Part shown: piece by piece, positions 1 through 11,883 of the stretch
How positions within the stretch are numbered: the first letter of the stretch is position 1
How the letters are laid out: each line of letters starts with the position of its first letter
NCBI GenBank assembly: GCA_029891385.1
Contig: CM057234.1
Span: forward strand, 21,624,350 to 21,688,349
DNA: 64,000 bases
Direction of reading: 5' to 3'
From: Erythroxylum novogranatense
Taxonomy: Eukaryota; Streptophyta; Magnoliopsida; Malpighiales; Erythroxylaceae
Program-made: the position numbers and the translations under genes
Notes under the pieces: generated by a model
The model's input: only the letters and a program-made list of their open reading frames with translations
Databases searched by the model: none
Told to the model about the DNA's origin: nothing

Positions 1-855
1 CAGATGCATCAATCGATTTTAAAAACATAGAGCTATTAAAACAATAAACCAAAAAATTTATGATAGGCTCTTGTCTCCTATTCGTCCAACCATCACACAT
101 AATTGAGCATCCATTAATACCCCAATTCACTCTTCTTTCAGCCAAATAAGCTCTCATTTTAGACACAGCACAACTTAAAAATTTACCTCTTAAGTCATCA
201 ATCGATGGCCCTTTGTATCCTGGACCATAAGAGGCTATGACATCTATCATAGGTTGATAATAATATGATTGAGAAGCATTAAATGACGAACCTGTATCAT
301 ACCACCATCTAGCTACTGCCATATCCACATTGTGAGCCACATCTCTTGTCTGCATTGCACTACGAATTGAAGGTTGGGCTCTAGGAGTTGTTCGTGGTGC
401 AAAGAAACCAGGCAGCTGCTTTCTTCTCTTCCTCACTTCAGATTGTACAGGATCCTGAAACTGAGATGGAATACTACCAGTACCAGTACCAGTACCACTA
501 CCACTTCCACCTTGAACATCTCCATAATCACCATGGAAACCGGGAAATGAACTTCCACTACCAATTTCAAGATTCAATCTTTCCCTTCTATCTTTCTCAA
601 ATTGATGTTCATCAAGCAATGTCTTCATCTGCCACTTCACATCATGACTTACTTTTTTATACGCTTCCACATCTCCTTTAATCCCAGGTAAATGTCTTTT
701 CAATCGGGTGATTCCTCCACCTTTCAAATGCTTGTTACAAAACAAGCAAATGGTATGATTCTTTTGACCAGGAACCACACCAAAGATGAGCCCAATTTGG
801 ATCATCAGTATCTTCCTGAACTAGGTTGATCGGGAGTATTTGAACTTCCTTCCAT
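1..855 (-). pseudogene. hAT-type transposase, BED finger + DUF659, 5' part, frameshifted
   Basis: The minus strand reads a BED-type zinc-finger/DUF659 transposase of the hAT superfamily, which would cut and paste its own element. The start is taken at the ATG at 855-853 (MEGSS...). The BED finger lies around 680-790 with ICLFCNKHLKGG and RLKRHLPGIKGD; the second ligand pair is not clearly complete. A glycine/serine/threonine linker follows, then DUF659 from about 300 down to the window edge, with VARWWYDTG, GPSIDDLRGKFL, MCDGWTNRR and NFLVYC. Two one-base disruptions break the frame, near 814 and near 787 (after DDPNWAH); from about 780 to 1 the frame is open. The catalytic C-terminal part and the dimerisation domain are outside the window. 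Family assignment is firm; the copy is broken at its N-terminus unless introns hide the shifts. Confidence 0.85.
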
Positions 856-946
856 TTATTTGTACACAAAAATAAATAACACATAATTTCAGTACACAAT
901 GACAATATGCACAAAGCTAACAATTCAAAACATTCACCATATATAA

Positions 947-1913
947 CAATTCAATTCAATCCAATCCAATTCAATTCAATCCAATCCAATCCAATTCAAT
1001 TCAATCTAATCCAATCCAATTCAATTCAATCCAATCAAATTCAATCCAATACAATTCAATCAATTCCAATTCCAATTCAATCCAATCCAATCCAATCCAA
1101 TTCAATTCCATTCATTACATTCCAATTCAATTCAATTCCAATCCAATCCAATCCAATCCAATCCAATTCAATCCAATCCAATCCAATTCAATTCAATTAA
1201 ATCCAATTCAATCCAATCCAATCCAATCCAATCCAATTCAATTCAATCCAATCCAATTCAATTCAATCCAATCCAATCCAATCCAATTCAATCAATTCCA
1301 ATCCAATCCAATCAATTCCAATTCCAATTCAATCCAATCCAATCCAATTCCAATCCAATTCAAATTCAATTCAATCCAATCCAATCCAATTCAATTCCAT
1401 TCATTCCATTCCAATTCAATTCAATTCCAATCCAATTCAATTCAATTCAATTCAATCCAATTCAATCCAATTCAATTCAATTCAATCCAATTCAATCCAA
1501 TCCAATCCAATTCAATCCAATTCAATCCAATCCAATCCAATCCAATCCAATCCAATTCAATCCAATCCAATCCAATCCAATCCAATCCAATTCATTCCAA
1601 TTCAATTCAATTCAATCCAATCCAATCCAATTCAATCCAATTCAATTTAGTTCAGTTCAATTCAATTCAATTCAATCCAATCCAATCCAATTCAATCCAA
1701 TTCAATTCAATTCAATTCAATCCAATCCAATGCAATTCAATCCAATTCCAATTCAATCAATTCCAATTCCAATTCAATTCAATTCAATTCCAATTCCAAT
1801 TCAATTCTAATTCAATCCAATTCAATCAAATCCAATTCAATCCAATTCAATCCAATTCAATTCAATTCAATCCAATCCAATCCAATCCAATTCAATCCAA
1901 TCCAATTCAATCT
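947..1913. repeat. (C/T)CAAT pentanucleotide array
   Basis: Almost 1 kb is built from TCAAT and CCAAT pentamers in irregular mixture (roughly 190 units by length), with occasional TTCCAAT or TCAATC register slips. It is a microsatellite-like array, not a gene: the plus-strand ORF over it translates to a monotonous S/I/Q/N/P/F pattern. It sits directly upstream (on the minus strand) of the hAT start codon, so on the transposase strand it reads as ATTGG/ATTGA, the inverted CCAAT-box core. Confidence 0.95.
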
Positions 1914-1920
1914 AATTCCC

Positions 1921-2175
1921 AACAATTTCCAATCCTAACAATTACAAAACAATCACAATTCAATTTCCATTCATTCCATTTCCAACAATTCCCAATCCTA
2001 ACAATTACAAAACAATCACAATTCAATTTCCATTCATTCCATTTCTAACAATTATCAATCCTAACAATTACAAAACAATCACAATTCAATTTCCATTCAT
2101 TCCATTTACAACAATTCTCAATCCTAACAATTACAAAACAATCATAATTCCATTCAATATCCAACAATTTTCGAT
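1921..2175. repeat. 63-bp tandem repeat, about 4 copies
   Basis: Units starting with AACAATT begin at 1921, 1984, 2047 and 2110 (period 63 bp), followed by a shortened fifth start near 2163. Each unit contains AATCCTAACAATTACAAAAC, AATCACAATTCAATTTCCAT and TCATTCCATT. The units are close in base composition to the adjacent pentamer array and probably grew out of it. Confidence 0.9.
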
Positions 2176-3060
2176 CCTAATTAACACAAAACATTCATAA
2201 TTCTATTTCTAACACACCATAATATTATATACACCATTTTATATTTCATTCTTAAATATATATGATGATTTTATAATTTTAATCGACATTATAAGTATGA
2301 ATTGGAATCTACAAGTATACATCATATTCACAAATCACAATTTCATAACATTACCAATTTTAAATATTTATAATTCCCACACATATATATTGCCATTCCA
2401 TTAAAGTTCAACATCTTTTGACTTTTTAGGAACAATTAATTATTTACTTAGCTAAAACTAATACTCAAATAAACAAATACTATCATTATTAACTACAATC
2501 AAATTATTATTAATTTTAATTCCATAATTTTATACTTAACTAATTATTTATCAATATTCAATACCCAAATATTAAAATTAATGACCATTTAACAAATATT
2601 AAAATGTGTCAATTAATGATTGTCAATTTTAATTATCAATTTAACAATTTAACATTTAATTATTAATTTCACATTTGATCAATTGATTGTCAATTGCACA
2701 AACTCAAATAGTCAAATTCAATCTCATTCACAATAATTCAACAATTCAATTTTAATTTCATAAATCTACTAAAATACTAAATCACAATCACCAATTCACC
2801 ATTCCAAACTTAATTTGCAATCAGACCAATAATGATCAATCACCAATCAATTTCAATTTAACACAATCGGTTCAAGTTCAACTTCCACAAGGCAAAATGA
2901 CAAAATCACAAAAGTCACAAAATTTATTTTCAATTTCAATATAATCGGTTCAACACTTCAACTTCAACTTCAATCAAACCTTCCCTTCAAGTCTTCAACA
3001 ACCGAAATCAGCTTCAACTCCTTCAAGCCTTCAACTGTTCAACATTCAAAAAAATTCAAA
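2176..3060. other. AT-rich stretch without a gene
   Basis: This stretch is AT-rich with scattered CAATT words, as if degraded from the neighbouring repeat, and many TTAATTAT runs. Both strands are full of stops. No RNA gene or transposon end is visible. Confidence 0.6.
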
Positions 3061-3483
3061 TTTTTATCCTCATTCCAGCCGAAACAACCTCTACGATTTT
3101 CCATCATGCAACAACAAATTAACAACACAATCATAGGCACAATCAACTTCAAAATTCCATGAAACATGAAAAACAAAATAAAAAACATACACCCAAAAGC
3201 CAAAACAATCGGGTCTTCGGTGAGGTTGACGTCGACAGCGAGGAGGCGAGGAGGAGACGGCGATAGTGAGGAGGAGACGGTGAGGAGGAGACGGCGAGGA
3301 TGAGACGGCGACGACGAGGCGAGACACTGAGAGAGACACCGGAGAAGAGAGGAGGTGTGCGGCGTGGGAGAGAGGAGAGGAGACCAAAGAAGAATCTAGA
3401 AGCGCCGACGAGGAGGAGCTGGCTGACCTGAGGGGAGGCGACGACGAAGACACGGCGGCGAGAGGAGGGAGGACGGCAGCGAC
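3061..3483 (-). other. GAGGAGACGGCGA-rich low-complexity segment, left flank of the LTR array
   Basis: The plus strand is rich in GAGGAGACGG/GGCGACGACG words. The minus strand has a 120-codon open frame (3453-3091) rich in Ser, Pro and Leu followed by a hydrophobic tail. This composition arises from the repeat itself, so I do not call a protein. The segment is continuous in character with the GGCGATGTGAGGAGAGG sequence found at the right side of the LTRs (5454, 8576, 16019), so the array was inserted into this GA/GC-rich sequence. It may be the 5' region of the hAT element, which is an inference. Confidence 0.5.
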
Positions 3484-5453
3484 TGTTGGACCCGGAACTT
3501 TCGGTAGAAATTAGGAATATTAAAATGAATTCAATGAGTGTTTTCGGATATGAATTGTGTTATAGAAGTTTTTATGCCTTGAGGAAATTGATGAGAAATG
3601 AAGTGATTGGATTTGATGACTTTGAAATTTGAGTAGAGTTGTATGAGTTATGAAAGTTAAAGTGAATGGGTTAATTGAAATGGAAGTTGAAATCAAGAAA
3701 TAGAGACATGGGGCTTCAAATGTTATGAAAGAGCCGAGCTATAATTTAGCCTCTAAGACTTCCAAATGCAGGTCGGAAGTTCAGTGTAGTGTTCAGTCCC
3801 GGTGTTGTAGTGGCTGAATAGTGTTCAGTATTTTGGATATATCTCGATCACTAGAGCTCGGAATGAGTTTATTCTTGTTGCAAATTAAAATAGAGACATG
3901 GGGCTACAAATGTTATGAAGGAGCCGAGCTATAATTTAGCCCCTAAGACTTTCAAATGTAGGTCGGAAGTTCAGTGTAGTGTTCAGTTCCAGTGTTGTAG
4001 TGGCTGAACAGTGTTTAGTATTTTGGATATATCTCGATCAATAGAGCTCGGATTGAGTTGATTCTTGTTGCTACTTAAAATAGAGACATGGGGCTACAAA
4101 TGTTATGAAGGAGCGGAGCTATAATTTAGCCTCTAAGACTTCCAAATTTAGGTCAGAAGTTAGGTGTAGTGTTCAACCTCGGGTTTGAAGAACAAACTTC
4201 AGTATTTTGGAGATATCTTGAGTTATAGAGCTCCGAACGATCTGATTCTTGAAGCGATAAATTCGTAAGACATAGAGGGACATTTCTATAAAGTTTTTAA
4301 GGAAAAAGGAAGGGGCAATTTTGGAAGTTTACTTAAATAGTTAAGTTTTAGGCTTATGAGTAAGGGCAAATGGGTCAATTTTAAGTCATTTAATGACATG
4401 GCTATTTCGTTAAGTCACGTGCACGTTGACCCCCTAGCCTTCTCCCGGCTGCACGCTATGGCCCACGAGATCTGAAAATGGACTCGTCGTGTTTACGGTA
4501 AACTTCGGTTTCCGTCGTGTATATGAAACTCTCGAGCCGTTATTTGTGCATTTGCATTGTGAAGTGTTATGATTGATGCATTCATGTTTTGAAAATTATG
4601 ATTTCGACCACTGCGAGAAAAGAACTTTTGAAAATGTGCATTATGGGTTTCAAACAAAGTTTTTGCAAGCAAAGAAAATAAAAATATTTTTAAAAGGTTT
4701 TGCTTATTTATTTGTTATAAACTGTTACCCACGAGCTATAAGCTCACGCCCCTTCATTCCCATCCACAGGTGATGAGAAGAAGATTGGGTAAAGAAAAGT
4801 GAAGGTTTCCATTTGTATGTGTTCATATGGTATAATTTGTTTAGCTAAGTGATCGCAAAAAAATTTAGAATTGTTGTGTATTCATTTTGAGAATGTATTC
4901 TGAATTCTGGACATATGTATTGGATTAAGTTATGGATTTGTATATAGATTAGTAAAATGAATTATGATTCGAGTTATGGATTTTGTGTATGGAAATTGGG
5001 TATATGATTGTGATGGTTGGTTTGAAATATTTAAAGTGCTAATCGTTTGAGAATTGATGGAATGTGCGCGATTTTATGGAAATGAAAAGTGAGTTTAAAT
5101 CGATGAGATATGATTGTATATGAAGAAGCAAATAAATTGAGTTTGAGTGCGAATGATTTCAATTGGATATTGAAGTCACTTTGTAAGAGATGGAATGGAA
5201 AAGAAAGAAAGAAAAAAAATGTACTCGGATTTGGATTAGTTTAGACTGATAGTCTTAAGGTTTCCAACGCGATGCTTTTCTTAAAATATTTGTTCACGGA
5301 TGTCGAATAAATTGGTTTCGTTCGATTTTATCCGATGTTTGATTCGCTTATGATTTTGCTTCCGCCTTGTGTTCCTTGATTTGATTTGCTTTCATATCAT
5401 ATTCGTTTTCTGTTTCTTCGGTTGGGATCCGGTTTCCGGATCGGGTCCCAACA
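3484..5453 (+). repeat. LTR a of the tandem array
   Basis: This is a 1970-bp LTR from TGTTGGACCC to GGGTCCCAACA. It contains three ~188-bp subrepeats (about 3702-4265), a region of TATA-like and AT-rich sequence, the hairpin GAGCTATAAGCTC at 4733-4745 followed by a pyrimidine tract and CACAG, and a terminal hairpin GTTGGGATCCGG...CCGGATCGGGTCCCAAC. It is the leftmost LTR, with no internal domain before it. Confidence 0.9.
3702..4265 (+). repeat. ~188-bp subrepeats inside the LTR (three copies; repeated in every LTR of the array)
   Basis: Units start at AGAGACATGGGGCT near 3703, 3892 and 4081. Each holds ATGTTATGAAGGAGCCGAGC, ATAATTTAGCC, AAGACTTCCAAAT, GTTCAGTGTAGTGTTCAG and ATATCTCGATCACTAGAGCT. 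The third copy is more divergent. The same triplet is present in LTRs b to e, so the triplication predates the array. The 4.7-kb solo LTR at 21160 has related AAGACATGGGGCTACAA words. Confidence 0.9.
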
Positions 5454-6207
5454 GCGGCGATGTGAGGAGAGGAAGGAGAAACCAAAGGAGAGAAGACTAG
5501 ATCTAGATCTGGAAACGTCGGGGCTCGGGGACGGGGTTGATAAAATTAGGTAAAAAAATTTTATTTTCAATTTAGTCCCTCAAGCATTTTAAGTTTACGG
5601 ATTGGTCCCGTAATGTACCGGTATTGCGGTACCGGCCGGTACCAACCGAAATCGGCCGGTACCGTCCGAAATTCAAACCCGGAACCATTCACGCCGTTTC
5701 GGTACCGATTTCCGACCGGAACGGTACGACATACAGAACATTGGCTGTAGGTATTGTAGAAGAATTGATTAATTACGATTCTGGGAGCTCCTGTGGAAGG
5801 ACGGCAAGTTTATGCTTAATTTGGTTTTTGTATGATTAAAGGTAAGCAGGATATTGCTCTCTTGAGAGACTTATCAAAATTTAGTTGATATATATATATC
5901 TTGAGAGAATTGTCAAATTTTTGTTGATATATATATATGTCTGGAGAGACTTTATCAAATTATAGTTGATAGATATAGACATATATATTTTGATCTCGAC
6001 AAGGTTTAGTAGAGAACCCCTCCTCAAAACCAAAAAGCTATTCGTCCTCATTTCTCTGCTTCGAAAAAGAAAGATCTTGCAGACTAACAAAAAATCCCAT
6101 CAAGAATACCTTAAATTTACATCCTCATCTATGCTTCGATAATTTGCAGACTAATTGGTGTCTAAACTAATCCCTATTCACAACAATGTAACGGAAACTT
6201 GCAATAT
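5454..6207 (+). repeat. Flank copy 1 (duplicated non-LTR DNA inside the array)
   Basis: The copy runs from GCGGCGATGTGAGGAGAGG to ACGGAAACTTGCAATAT and matches 8576-9338 and 16019-16771 nearly base for base. It holds TTTAGTCCCTCAAG, a block of ACCGG/CGGTACC words with the 16-bp palindrome GGTACCGGCCGGTACC at 5628-5643, and a possible exon ending ATGATTAAAG/GTAAGC. Short ORFs are present but differ between the copies, so no protein is called. Confidence 0.85.
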
Positions 6208-6405
6208 CATCCCTACCAACGCGATGCTTTTCCTAAAATATTTGTTCACGGATGTCGAATAAATTGGTTTCGTTCGATTTGATCCGATGTTTGATTCGCT
6301 TATGATTTTGCTTCCGCCTTGTGTTCCTTGATTCGATTTGCTTTCATATCGTATTCGTTTTTCGTTTCTCCGGTTGAGATCCGGTTTTCGGATCGGGTCC
6401 CAACA
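6208..6405 (+). repeat. 8-bp filler + 3' LTR stump, unit 1
   Basis: After the flank copy come eight bases (CATCCCTA, 6208-6215) that match neither partner, then the last ~190 bp of the LTR from CCAACGCGATGC to CCCAACA. The identical junction occurs in unit 2, so both units descend from one illegitimate recombination event. Confidence 0.85.
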
Positions 6406-6591
6406 TTTGTGGTATCAGAGCCCAGTAATATGATCTTACTTGGGTGTATGTATGTAAATGGCCTATATGAGCAATTGATAAGAATTAGTTGAATATGACT
6501 ATTTCGAATAAATTATTTGAGAGAATAAGTTATGTGGTGATTATTCAGATAGGAATTTCGAGGGCGAAATTCATTTAAGAGGGGGAGAATT
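6406..6591 (+). other. Internal domain 1 (PBS + PPT only)
   Basis: The domain is 186 bp long. TGGTATCAGAGC at 6410-6421 is complementary to the 3' end of initiator tRNA-Met and would prime minus-strand synthesis. GAATTTCGAGGGCGAAATTC and the purine tract AAGAGGGGGAGAA stand directly before the next LTR. No gag or pol remains. Confidence 0.9.
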
Positions 6592-8575
6592 GTTGGAACC
6601 CAAACTTTCGGTGGAAATTAGTAATATTAAAATGAATTCAATGAGTGTTTTTGGATATGAATTGTGTTATAGAAGTTTTTATGCCTTTAGGAAATTGATG
6701 AGAAATGAAGTGATTGGTTTTGATGACTTTGAAATTTGAGTAGAGTTGTATGAGTTATAAAAGTTAAAGTGAATGGGTTAATTGAAATGGAAGTTGAAAT
6801 CAAGAAATAGAGACATGGGGCTTCAAATGTTATGAAGGAGCCGAGCTATAATTTAGCCTCTAAGACTTCCAAATGCAGGTCGGATGTTCAGTGTAGTGTT
6901 CAGTCCCGGTGTTGTAGTGGCTGAACAGTATTCAGTAATTTGGATATATCTCGATCACTAGAGCTTGGATTGAGTTTATTCTTGTTGCAAATTAAAATAG
7001 AGACATGAGGCTACAAATGTTATGAAGGAGCCAAGCTATAATTTAGCCTCTAAGACTTCGAAATACAGGTCGGAAGTTCAGTGTAGTGTTCAGTCCCAGT
7101 GTTGTAGTGGCTGAATAGTGTTCAATATTTTTGGATATATCTCGATCACTAGAGCTCGGATTGAGTTGATTCTTGTTGTTAATTAAAATAGAGACATTGG
7201 GCTACAAATGTTATGAAGGAGCCGTGCTATAATTTAGCCTCTAAGACTTCCAAATTTAGGTCAGAAGTTAGGTGTAGTGTTCAACCTCGGGTCTGAAGAA
7301 CAAACTTCAGTATTTTAGAGATATCTTGAGTTATAGAGCTCCGAGCGATCTGATTCTTGAAGCGATGGATTCGTAAGACATAGAGGAACATTTCTCTAAA
7401 GTTTTTAAGGCAAAAAGGAAGGGGCAATTTTGGAAGTTTACTTAAAGAGTTAAGTTTTAGGCTTACGAGTAAGGGCAAATGGGTCAATTTTAAGTCATTT
7501 AATGACATGGCTATTTCATTAAGTCACGTGCACGTTGACCCCCTAGCCTTCTCCCGGCTGCCCGCTGTGGCCCACGAGATCTGAAAATGGACTCGTCGTG
7601 TTTACGGTAAACTTCGGTTTCTGTCGTGTTTATAGAACTCTCGAGCCGTTATGTGTGCATTTGCATTGTGAAGTGTTATGATTGATGCATTCATGTTTTG
7701 AAAATTATGATTTCGACCACTGCGAGAAAAGAACTTTTGAAAATGTGCATTATGGGTTTCAAACAAAGTTTCTGCAAGAAAAGAAAAGAAAAACATTTTA
7801 AAAAGGTTTTGCTTATTTATTTGTTATAAACTGTTACCCACGAGCTATAAGCTCACCCCCTCTTCAATCCCATCCACGGGTGATGAGAAGAAGATTGGGT
7901 AAAGAAAAGTGAAGATTTCCATTTGTATGTGTTCATATGGTATAATTTTTTTAGCTAAGTGATCGATAAGAAATTTAGAATTGTTGTGTATTCATTTTGA
8001 GAATGTATTCTGAATTCTGGACATATGTATTGGATTAAGTTATGGATTTGTATATGGAATAGTAAAATGAATTATGAATCGAGTTATGGATTTTGTGTAT
8101 GGAAATTAGGTATATGATTGTGATGGTTGGTCTGAAATATTTAAAGTGCTAATCGTTTGAGAATTGATGGTATTTAAATTGGAATGTGCGCGATTTTATG
8201 GAAATGAAAAGTGAGTTTAAATCGATGAGATATGATTGTATATGAAGAAGCAAATAAATTGAGTTTGAGTGCGAATGATTTCAATTGGATATTGAAGTCA
8301 CTTTGTAAGAGATGGAATGGAAATGAAAGAAAGAAAAAAAATGTACTCGGATTTGGATTAGTTTAGACTGATAGTCTTAAGGTTTCCAACGCGATGCTTT
8401 TCTTAAAATATTTGTTCACGGATGTCGAATAAATTGGCTTCGTTCGATTTGATCCGATGTTTGATTCGCTTATGATTTTGCTTCCGCCTTGTGTTCCTTG
8501 ATTCGATTTGCTTTCATATCATATTCGTTTTCTGTTTCTCCGGTTGGGATCCGGTTTTCGGATCGGGTCCCAACA
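6592..8575 (+). repeat. LTR b of the tandem array
   Basis: This 1984-bp LTR has the same layout as LTR a, with ends TGTTGGAACCC and GGGTCCCAACA. The hairpin GAGCTATAAGCTC is at 7842-7854. It is followed directly by flank copy 2, which starts TCGGCGATG instead of GCGGCGATG. Confidence 0.9.
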
Positions 8576-9338
8576 TCGGCGATGTGAGGAGAGGAAGGAG
8601 AAACCAAAGGAGAGAAGACTAGATCTAGATCTGGAAACGTCGGGGCTCGGGGACGGGGTTGATAAAATTAGGTTAAAAAAATTTATTTTCAATTTAGTCC
8701 CTCAAGCATTTTAAGTTTACGGATTGGTCCCGAAATGTACCGGTATTGCGGTAACGGCCGGTACCTACCGAAATCGGCCGGTACCGTCTGAAATTCAAAC
8801 TCGGAACCATTCACGCCCTTTTGGTACCGGTTTTCGGCCGGAACGGTACAAAATACAGAACATTGGCTGTAGGTATTGTAGAAGAATTGATTAATTACGA
8901 TTTTGGGGAGCTCCTGTGGAAGGACGACAAGTTTATGCTTAATTTGGTTTTTGTATGATGAAAGGTAAGCAGGATATTGCTCTCTTGAGAGACTTATCAA
9001 AATTTAGTTGATATATATATATATATATTTCTTGAGAGAATTGTCAAATTTTTGTTGATATATATATATGTCTGGAGAGACTTTATCAAATTATAGTTGA
9101 CAGATATAGACATATATATTTTGATCTCGACAAGGTTTAGTAGAGAACCCCTCCTCAAAACCAAAAAGCTATTCGTCCTCATTTCTCTGCTTCGAAAAAG
9201 AAAGATCTTGCAGACTAACAAAAAATCCCATCAAGAATACCTTAAATTTACATCCTCATCTATGCTCCGATAATTTGCAGACTAATTGGTGTCTAAACTA
9301 ATCCCTATTCACAACAATGTAACGGAAACTTGCAATAT
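8576..9338 (+). repeat. Flank copy 2
   Basis: This is the second copy of the flank segment. It differs from copies 1 and 3 by point changes (for example GCGGTAACGG breaks the 16-bp palindrome) and by a longer (AT)n at about 9008-9028. The end ACTTGCAATAT is followed by the same CATCCCTA filler as in unit 1. Confidence 0.85.
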
Positions 9339-9536
9339 CATCCCTACCAACGCGATGCTTTTCCTAAAATATTTGTTCACGGATGTCGAATAAATTGGTT
9401 TCGTTTGATTTGATCCGATGTTTGATTCGCTTATGATTTTGCTTCCGCCTTGTGTTCCTTGATTCGATTTGCTTTCATATCGTATTCGTTTTTCGTTTCT
9501 CCGGTTGAGATACGGTTTTCGGATCGGGTCCCAACA
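9339..9536 (+). repeat. 8-bp filler + 3' LTR stump, unit 2
   Basis: CATCCCTA (9339-9346) is followed by the LTR 3' end from 9347 to 9536. The junction is identical to unit 1. Confidence 0.85.
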
Positions 9537-9721
9537 TTTGTGGTATCAGAGCCCAGTAATATGATCTTACTTGGGTGTATGTATGTAAATGGCCTATATG
9601 AGCAATTGATAAGAATTAGTTGAATATGACTATTTCGAATAAATTATTTGAGAGAATAAGTTATGTGGTGATTATTCAGATAGGAATTTCGAGGGCGAAA
9701 TTCATTTAAGAGGGGGAGAAT
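9537..9721 (+). other. Internal domain 2 (PBS + PPT only)
   Basis: This 185-bp domain has TGGTATCAGAGC four bases after the LTR and AAGAGGGGGAGAA before the next LTR. It is nearly identical to internal domain 1. Confidence 0.9.
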
Positions 9722-11698
9722 TGTTGGAACCCAAACTTTTGGTAGAAATTAGTAATATTAAAATGAATTCAATGAGTGTTTTTGGATATGAATTGTGTTA
9801 TAGAAGTTTTTATGCCTTTAGGAAATTGATGAGAAATGAAGTGATTGGTTTTGATGACTTTAAAATTTGAGTAGAGTTGTATGAGTTATGAAAGTTAAAG
9901 TGAATGGGTTAATTGAAATGGAAGTTGAAATCAAGAAATAGAGACATGGGGGTTCAAATGTTATGAAGGAGTCGAGCTATAATTTAGCCTCTAAGACTTC
10001 CAAATGCAGGTCGGAAGTTCAGTGTAGTGTTCAGTCCCGGTGTTGTAGTGGCTGAACAGTATTCAGTAATTTGGATATATCTCGATCACTAGAGCTTGGA
10101 TTGAGTTTATTCTTGTTGAAAATTAAAATAGAGACATGAGGCTACAAATGTTATGAAGGAGCCAAGCTATAATTTAGCCTCTAAGACTTCGAAATACAGG
10201 TCGGAAGTTCAGTGTAGTGTTCAGTCCCAGTGTTGTAGTGGCTGAATAGTGTTCAATATTTTTGGATATATCTCGATCACTAGAGCTCGGATTGAGTTGA
10301 TTCTTGTTGTTAATTAAAACAGAGACATTGTGCTACAAATGTTATGAAGGAGCCGTGCTATAATTTAGCCTCTAAGACTTCCAAATTTAGGTCGGGTTAG
10401 GTGTAGTGTTCAACCTCTGTCCAAGAACAAACTTCAGATTTTAGAGATATCTTGAGTTATAGAGCTCGAGCGATCTGATTCTTGAAGCGATGGATTCGTA
10501 AGACATAGAGGAACATTTTCTAAAGTTTTAAGGCAAAAGGAAGGGCAATTTTGGAAGTTTACTTAAAGAGTTAAGTTTTAGGCTTACGAGTAAGGGCAAA
10601 TGGGTCAATTTTAAGTCATTTAATGACATGGCTATTTCATTAAGTCACGTGCACGTTGACCCCCTAGCCTTCTCCCGGCTGCCCGCTGTGGCCCACGAGA
10701 TCCGAAAATGGACTCGTCGTGTTTACGGTAAACTTCAGTTTCCGTCGTGTTTATGGAACTCTCGAGCCGTTATGTGTGCATTTGCATTGTGAAGTGTTAT
10801 GATTGATGCATTCATGTTTTGAAAATTATGATTTCGACCACTGCGAGAAAAGAACTTTTTAAAATGTGCATTATGGGTTTCAAACAAAGTTTCTGCAAGA
10901 AAAGAAAAGAAAAATATTTTAAAAAGGTTTTGCTTATTTATTTGTTATAAACTGTTACCCACGAGCTATAAGCTCACCCCCTCTTCAATCCCATCCACGG
11001 GTGATGAGAAGAAGATTGGGTAAAGAAAAGTGAAGATTTCCATTTGTATGTGTTCATATGGTATAATTTTTTTAGCTAAGTGATCGATAAGAAATTTAGA
11101 ATTGTTGTGTATTCATTTTGAGAATGTATTCTGAATTCTGGACATATGTATTGGATTAAGTTATGGATTTGTATATGGAATAGTAAAATGAATTATGAAT
11201 CGAGTTATAGATTTTGTGTATGGAAATTAGGTATATGATTGTGATGGTTGGTCTGAAATATTTAAAGTGCTAATCGTTTGAGAATTGATGGTATTTAAAT
11301 TGGAATGTGCGCGATTTTATGGAAATGAAAAGTGAGAGTTTAAATCGATGAGATATGATTGTATATGAAGAAGCAAATAAATTGAGTTTGAGTGCGAATG
11401 ATTTCAATTAGATATTGAAGTCACTTTGTAAGCGATGGAATGGAAATGAAAGAAAGCAAAAAAATGTACTCGGATTTGCATTAGTTTAGACTGATAGGCT
11501 TAAGGTATCCAACGCGATGCTTTTCCTAAAATATTTGTTCACGGATGTCGAATAAATTGGTTTCGTTCGATTTGATCCGATGTTTGATTCGCTTATGATT
11601 TTGCTTCCGCCTTGTGTTCCTTGATTCGATTTGCTTTCATATCGTATTCGTTTTTCGTTTCTCCAGTTGGGATCCGTTTTTCGGATCGGGTCCCAACA
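9722..11698 (+). repeat. LTR c of the tandem array
   Basis: This 1977-bp LTR carries a patch of single-base deletions around 10390-10540 compared with its sisters (for example AGGTCGGGTTAGG and CTCTGTCCAAGAAC). The hairpin is at 10963-10975. Unlike LTRs a and b it is followed directly by an internal domain, the normal order for an element. Confidence 0.9.
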
Positions 11699-11883
11699 TT
11701 TGTGGTATCAGAGCCCAGTAATATGATCTTACTTGGGCGTATGTATGTAAATGGCTTGTATGAGCAATTGATAAGAATTAGTTGAATATCACTATTTCGA
11801 AGAAATTATTTGAGAGAATAAGTTATGTGGTGATTATTCAGATAGGAATTTCGAGGGCGAAATTCATTTAAGTGGGGGAGAAT
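11699..11883 (+). other. Internal domain 3 (PBS + PPT only)
   Basis: This 185-bp domain starts TTTGTGGTATCAGAGC and ends with AAGTGGGGGAGAAT; one purine of the tract has become T compared with domains 1 and 2. Confidence 0.9.

Noticed and set aside
907..1200. 97-codon plus-strand ORF of Ser/Ile/Gln/Asn/Pro
   Set aside because: It is the translation of the (C/T)CAAT repeat; an array of 5-bp units without stop-forming words stays open by chance.
1921..2175. CRISPR-like array
   Set aside because: The 63-bp units are direct tandem copies without unique spacers, in plant DNA.
3091..3453. 120-codon minus-strand Ser/Pro-rich ORF
   Set aside because: It is driven by the GAGGAGACGGCGA repeat composition; no domain, no continuation in a consistent frame on the other side of the LTR insertion.
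4573..4773. Short ORFs recurring in each array LTR
   Set aside because: They recur because the LTRs are repeated; frame and ends vary with indels, and no family is recognised.
5624..5839. ORF through the CGGTACC block, present in flank copies
   Set aside because: The three copies differ in frame and length. The part reading ELLWKDG in copy 2 recalls a phytochrome-interacting motif but needs a base absent from copies 1 and 3.
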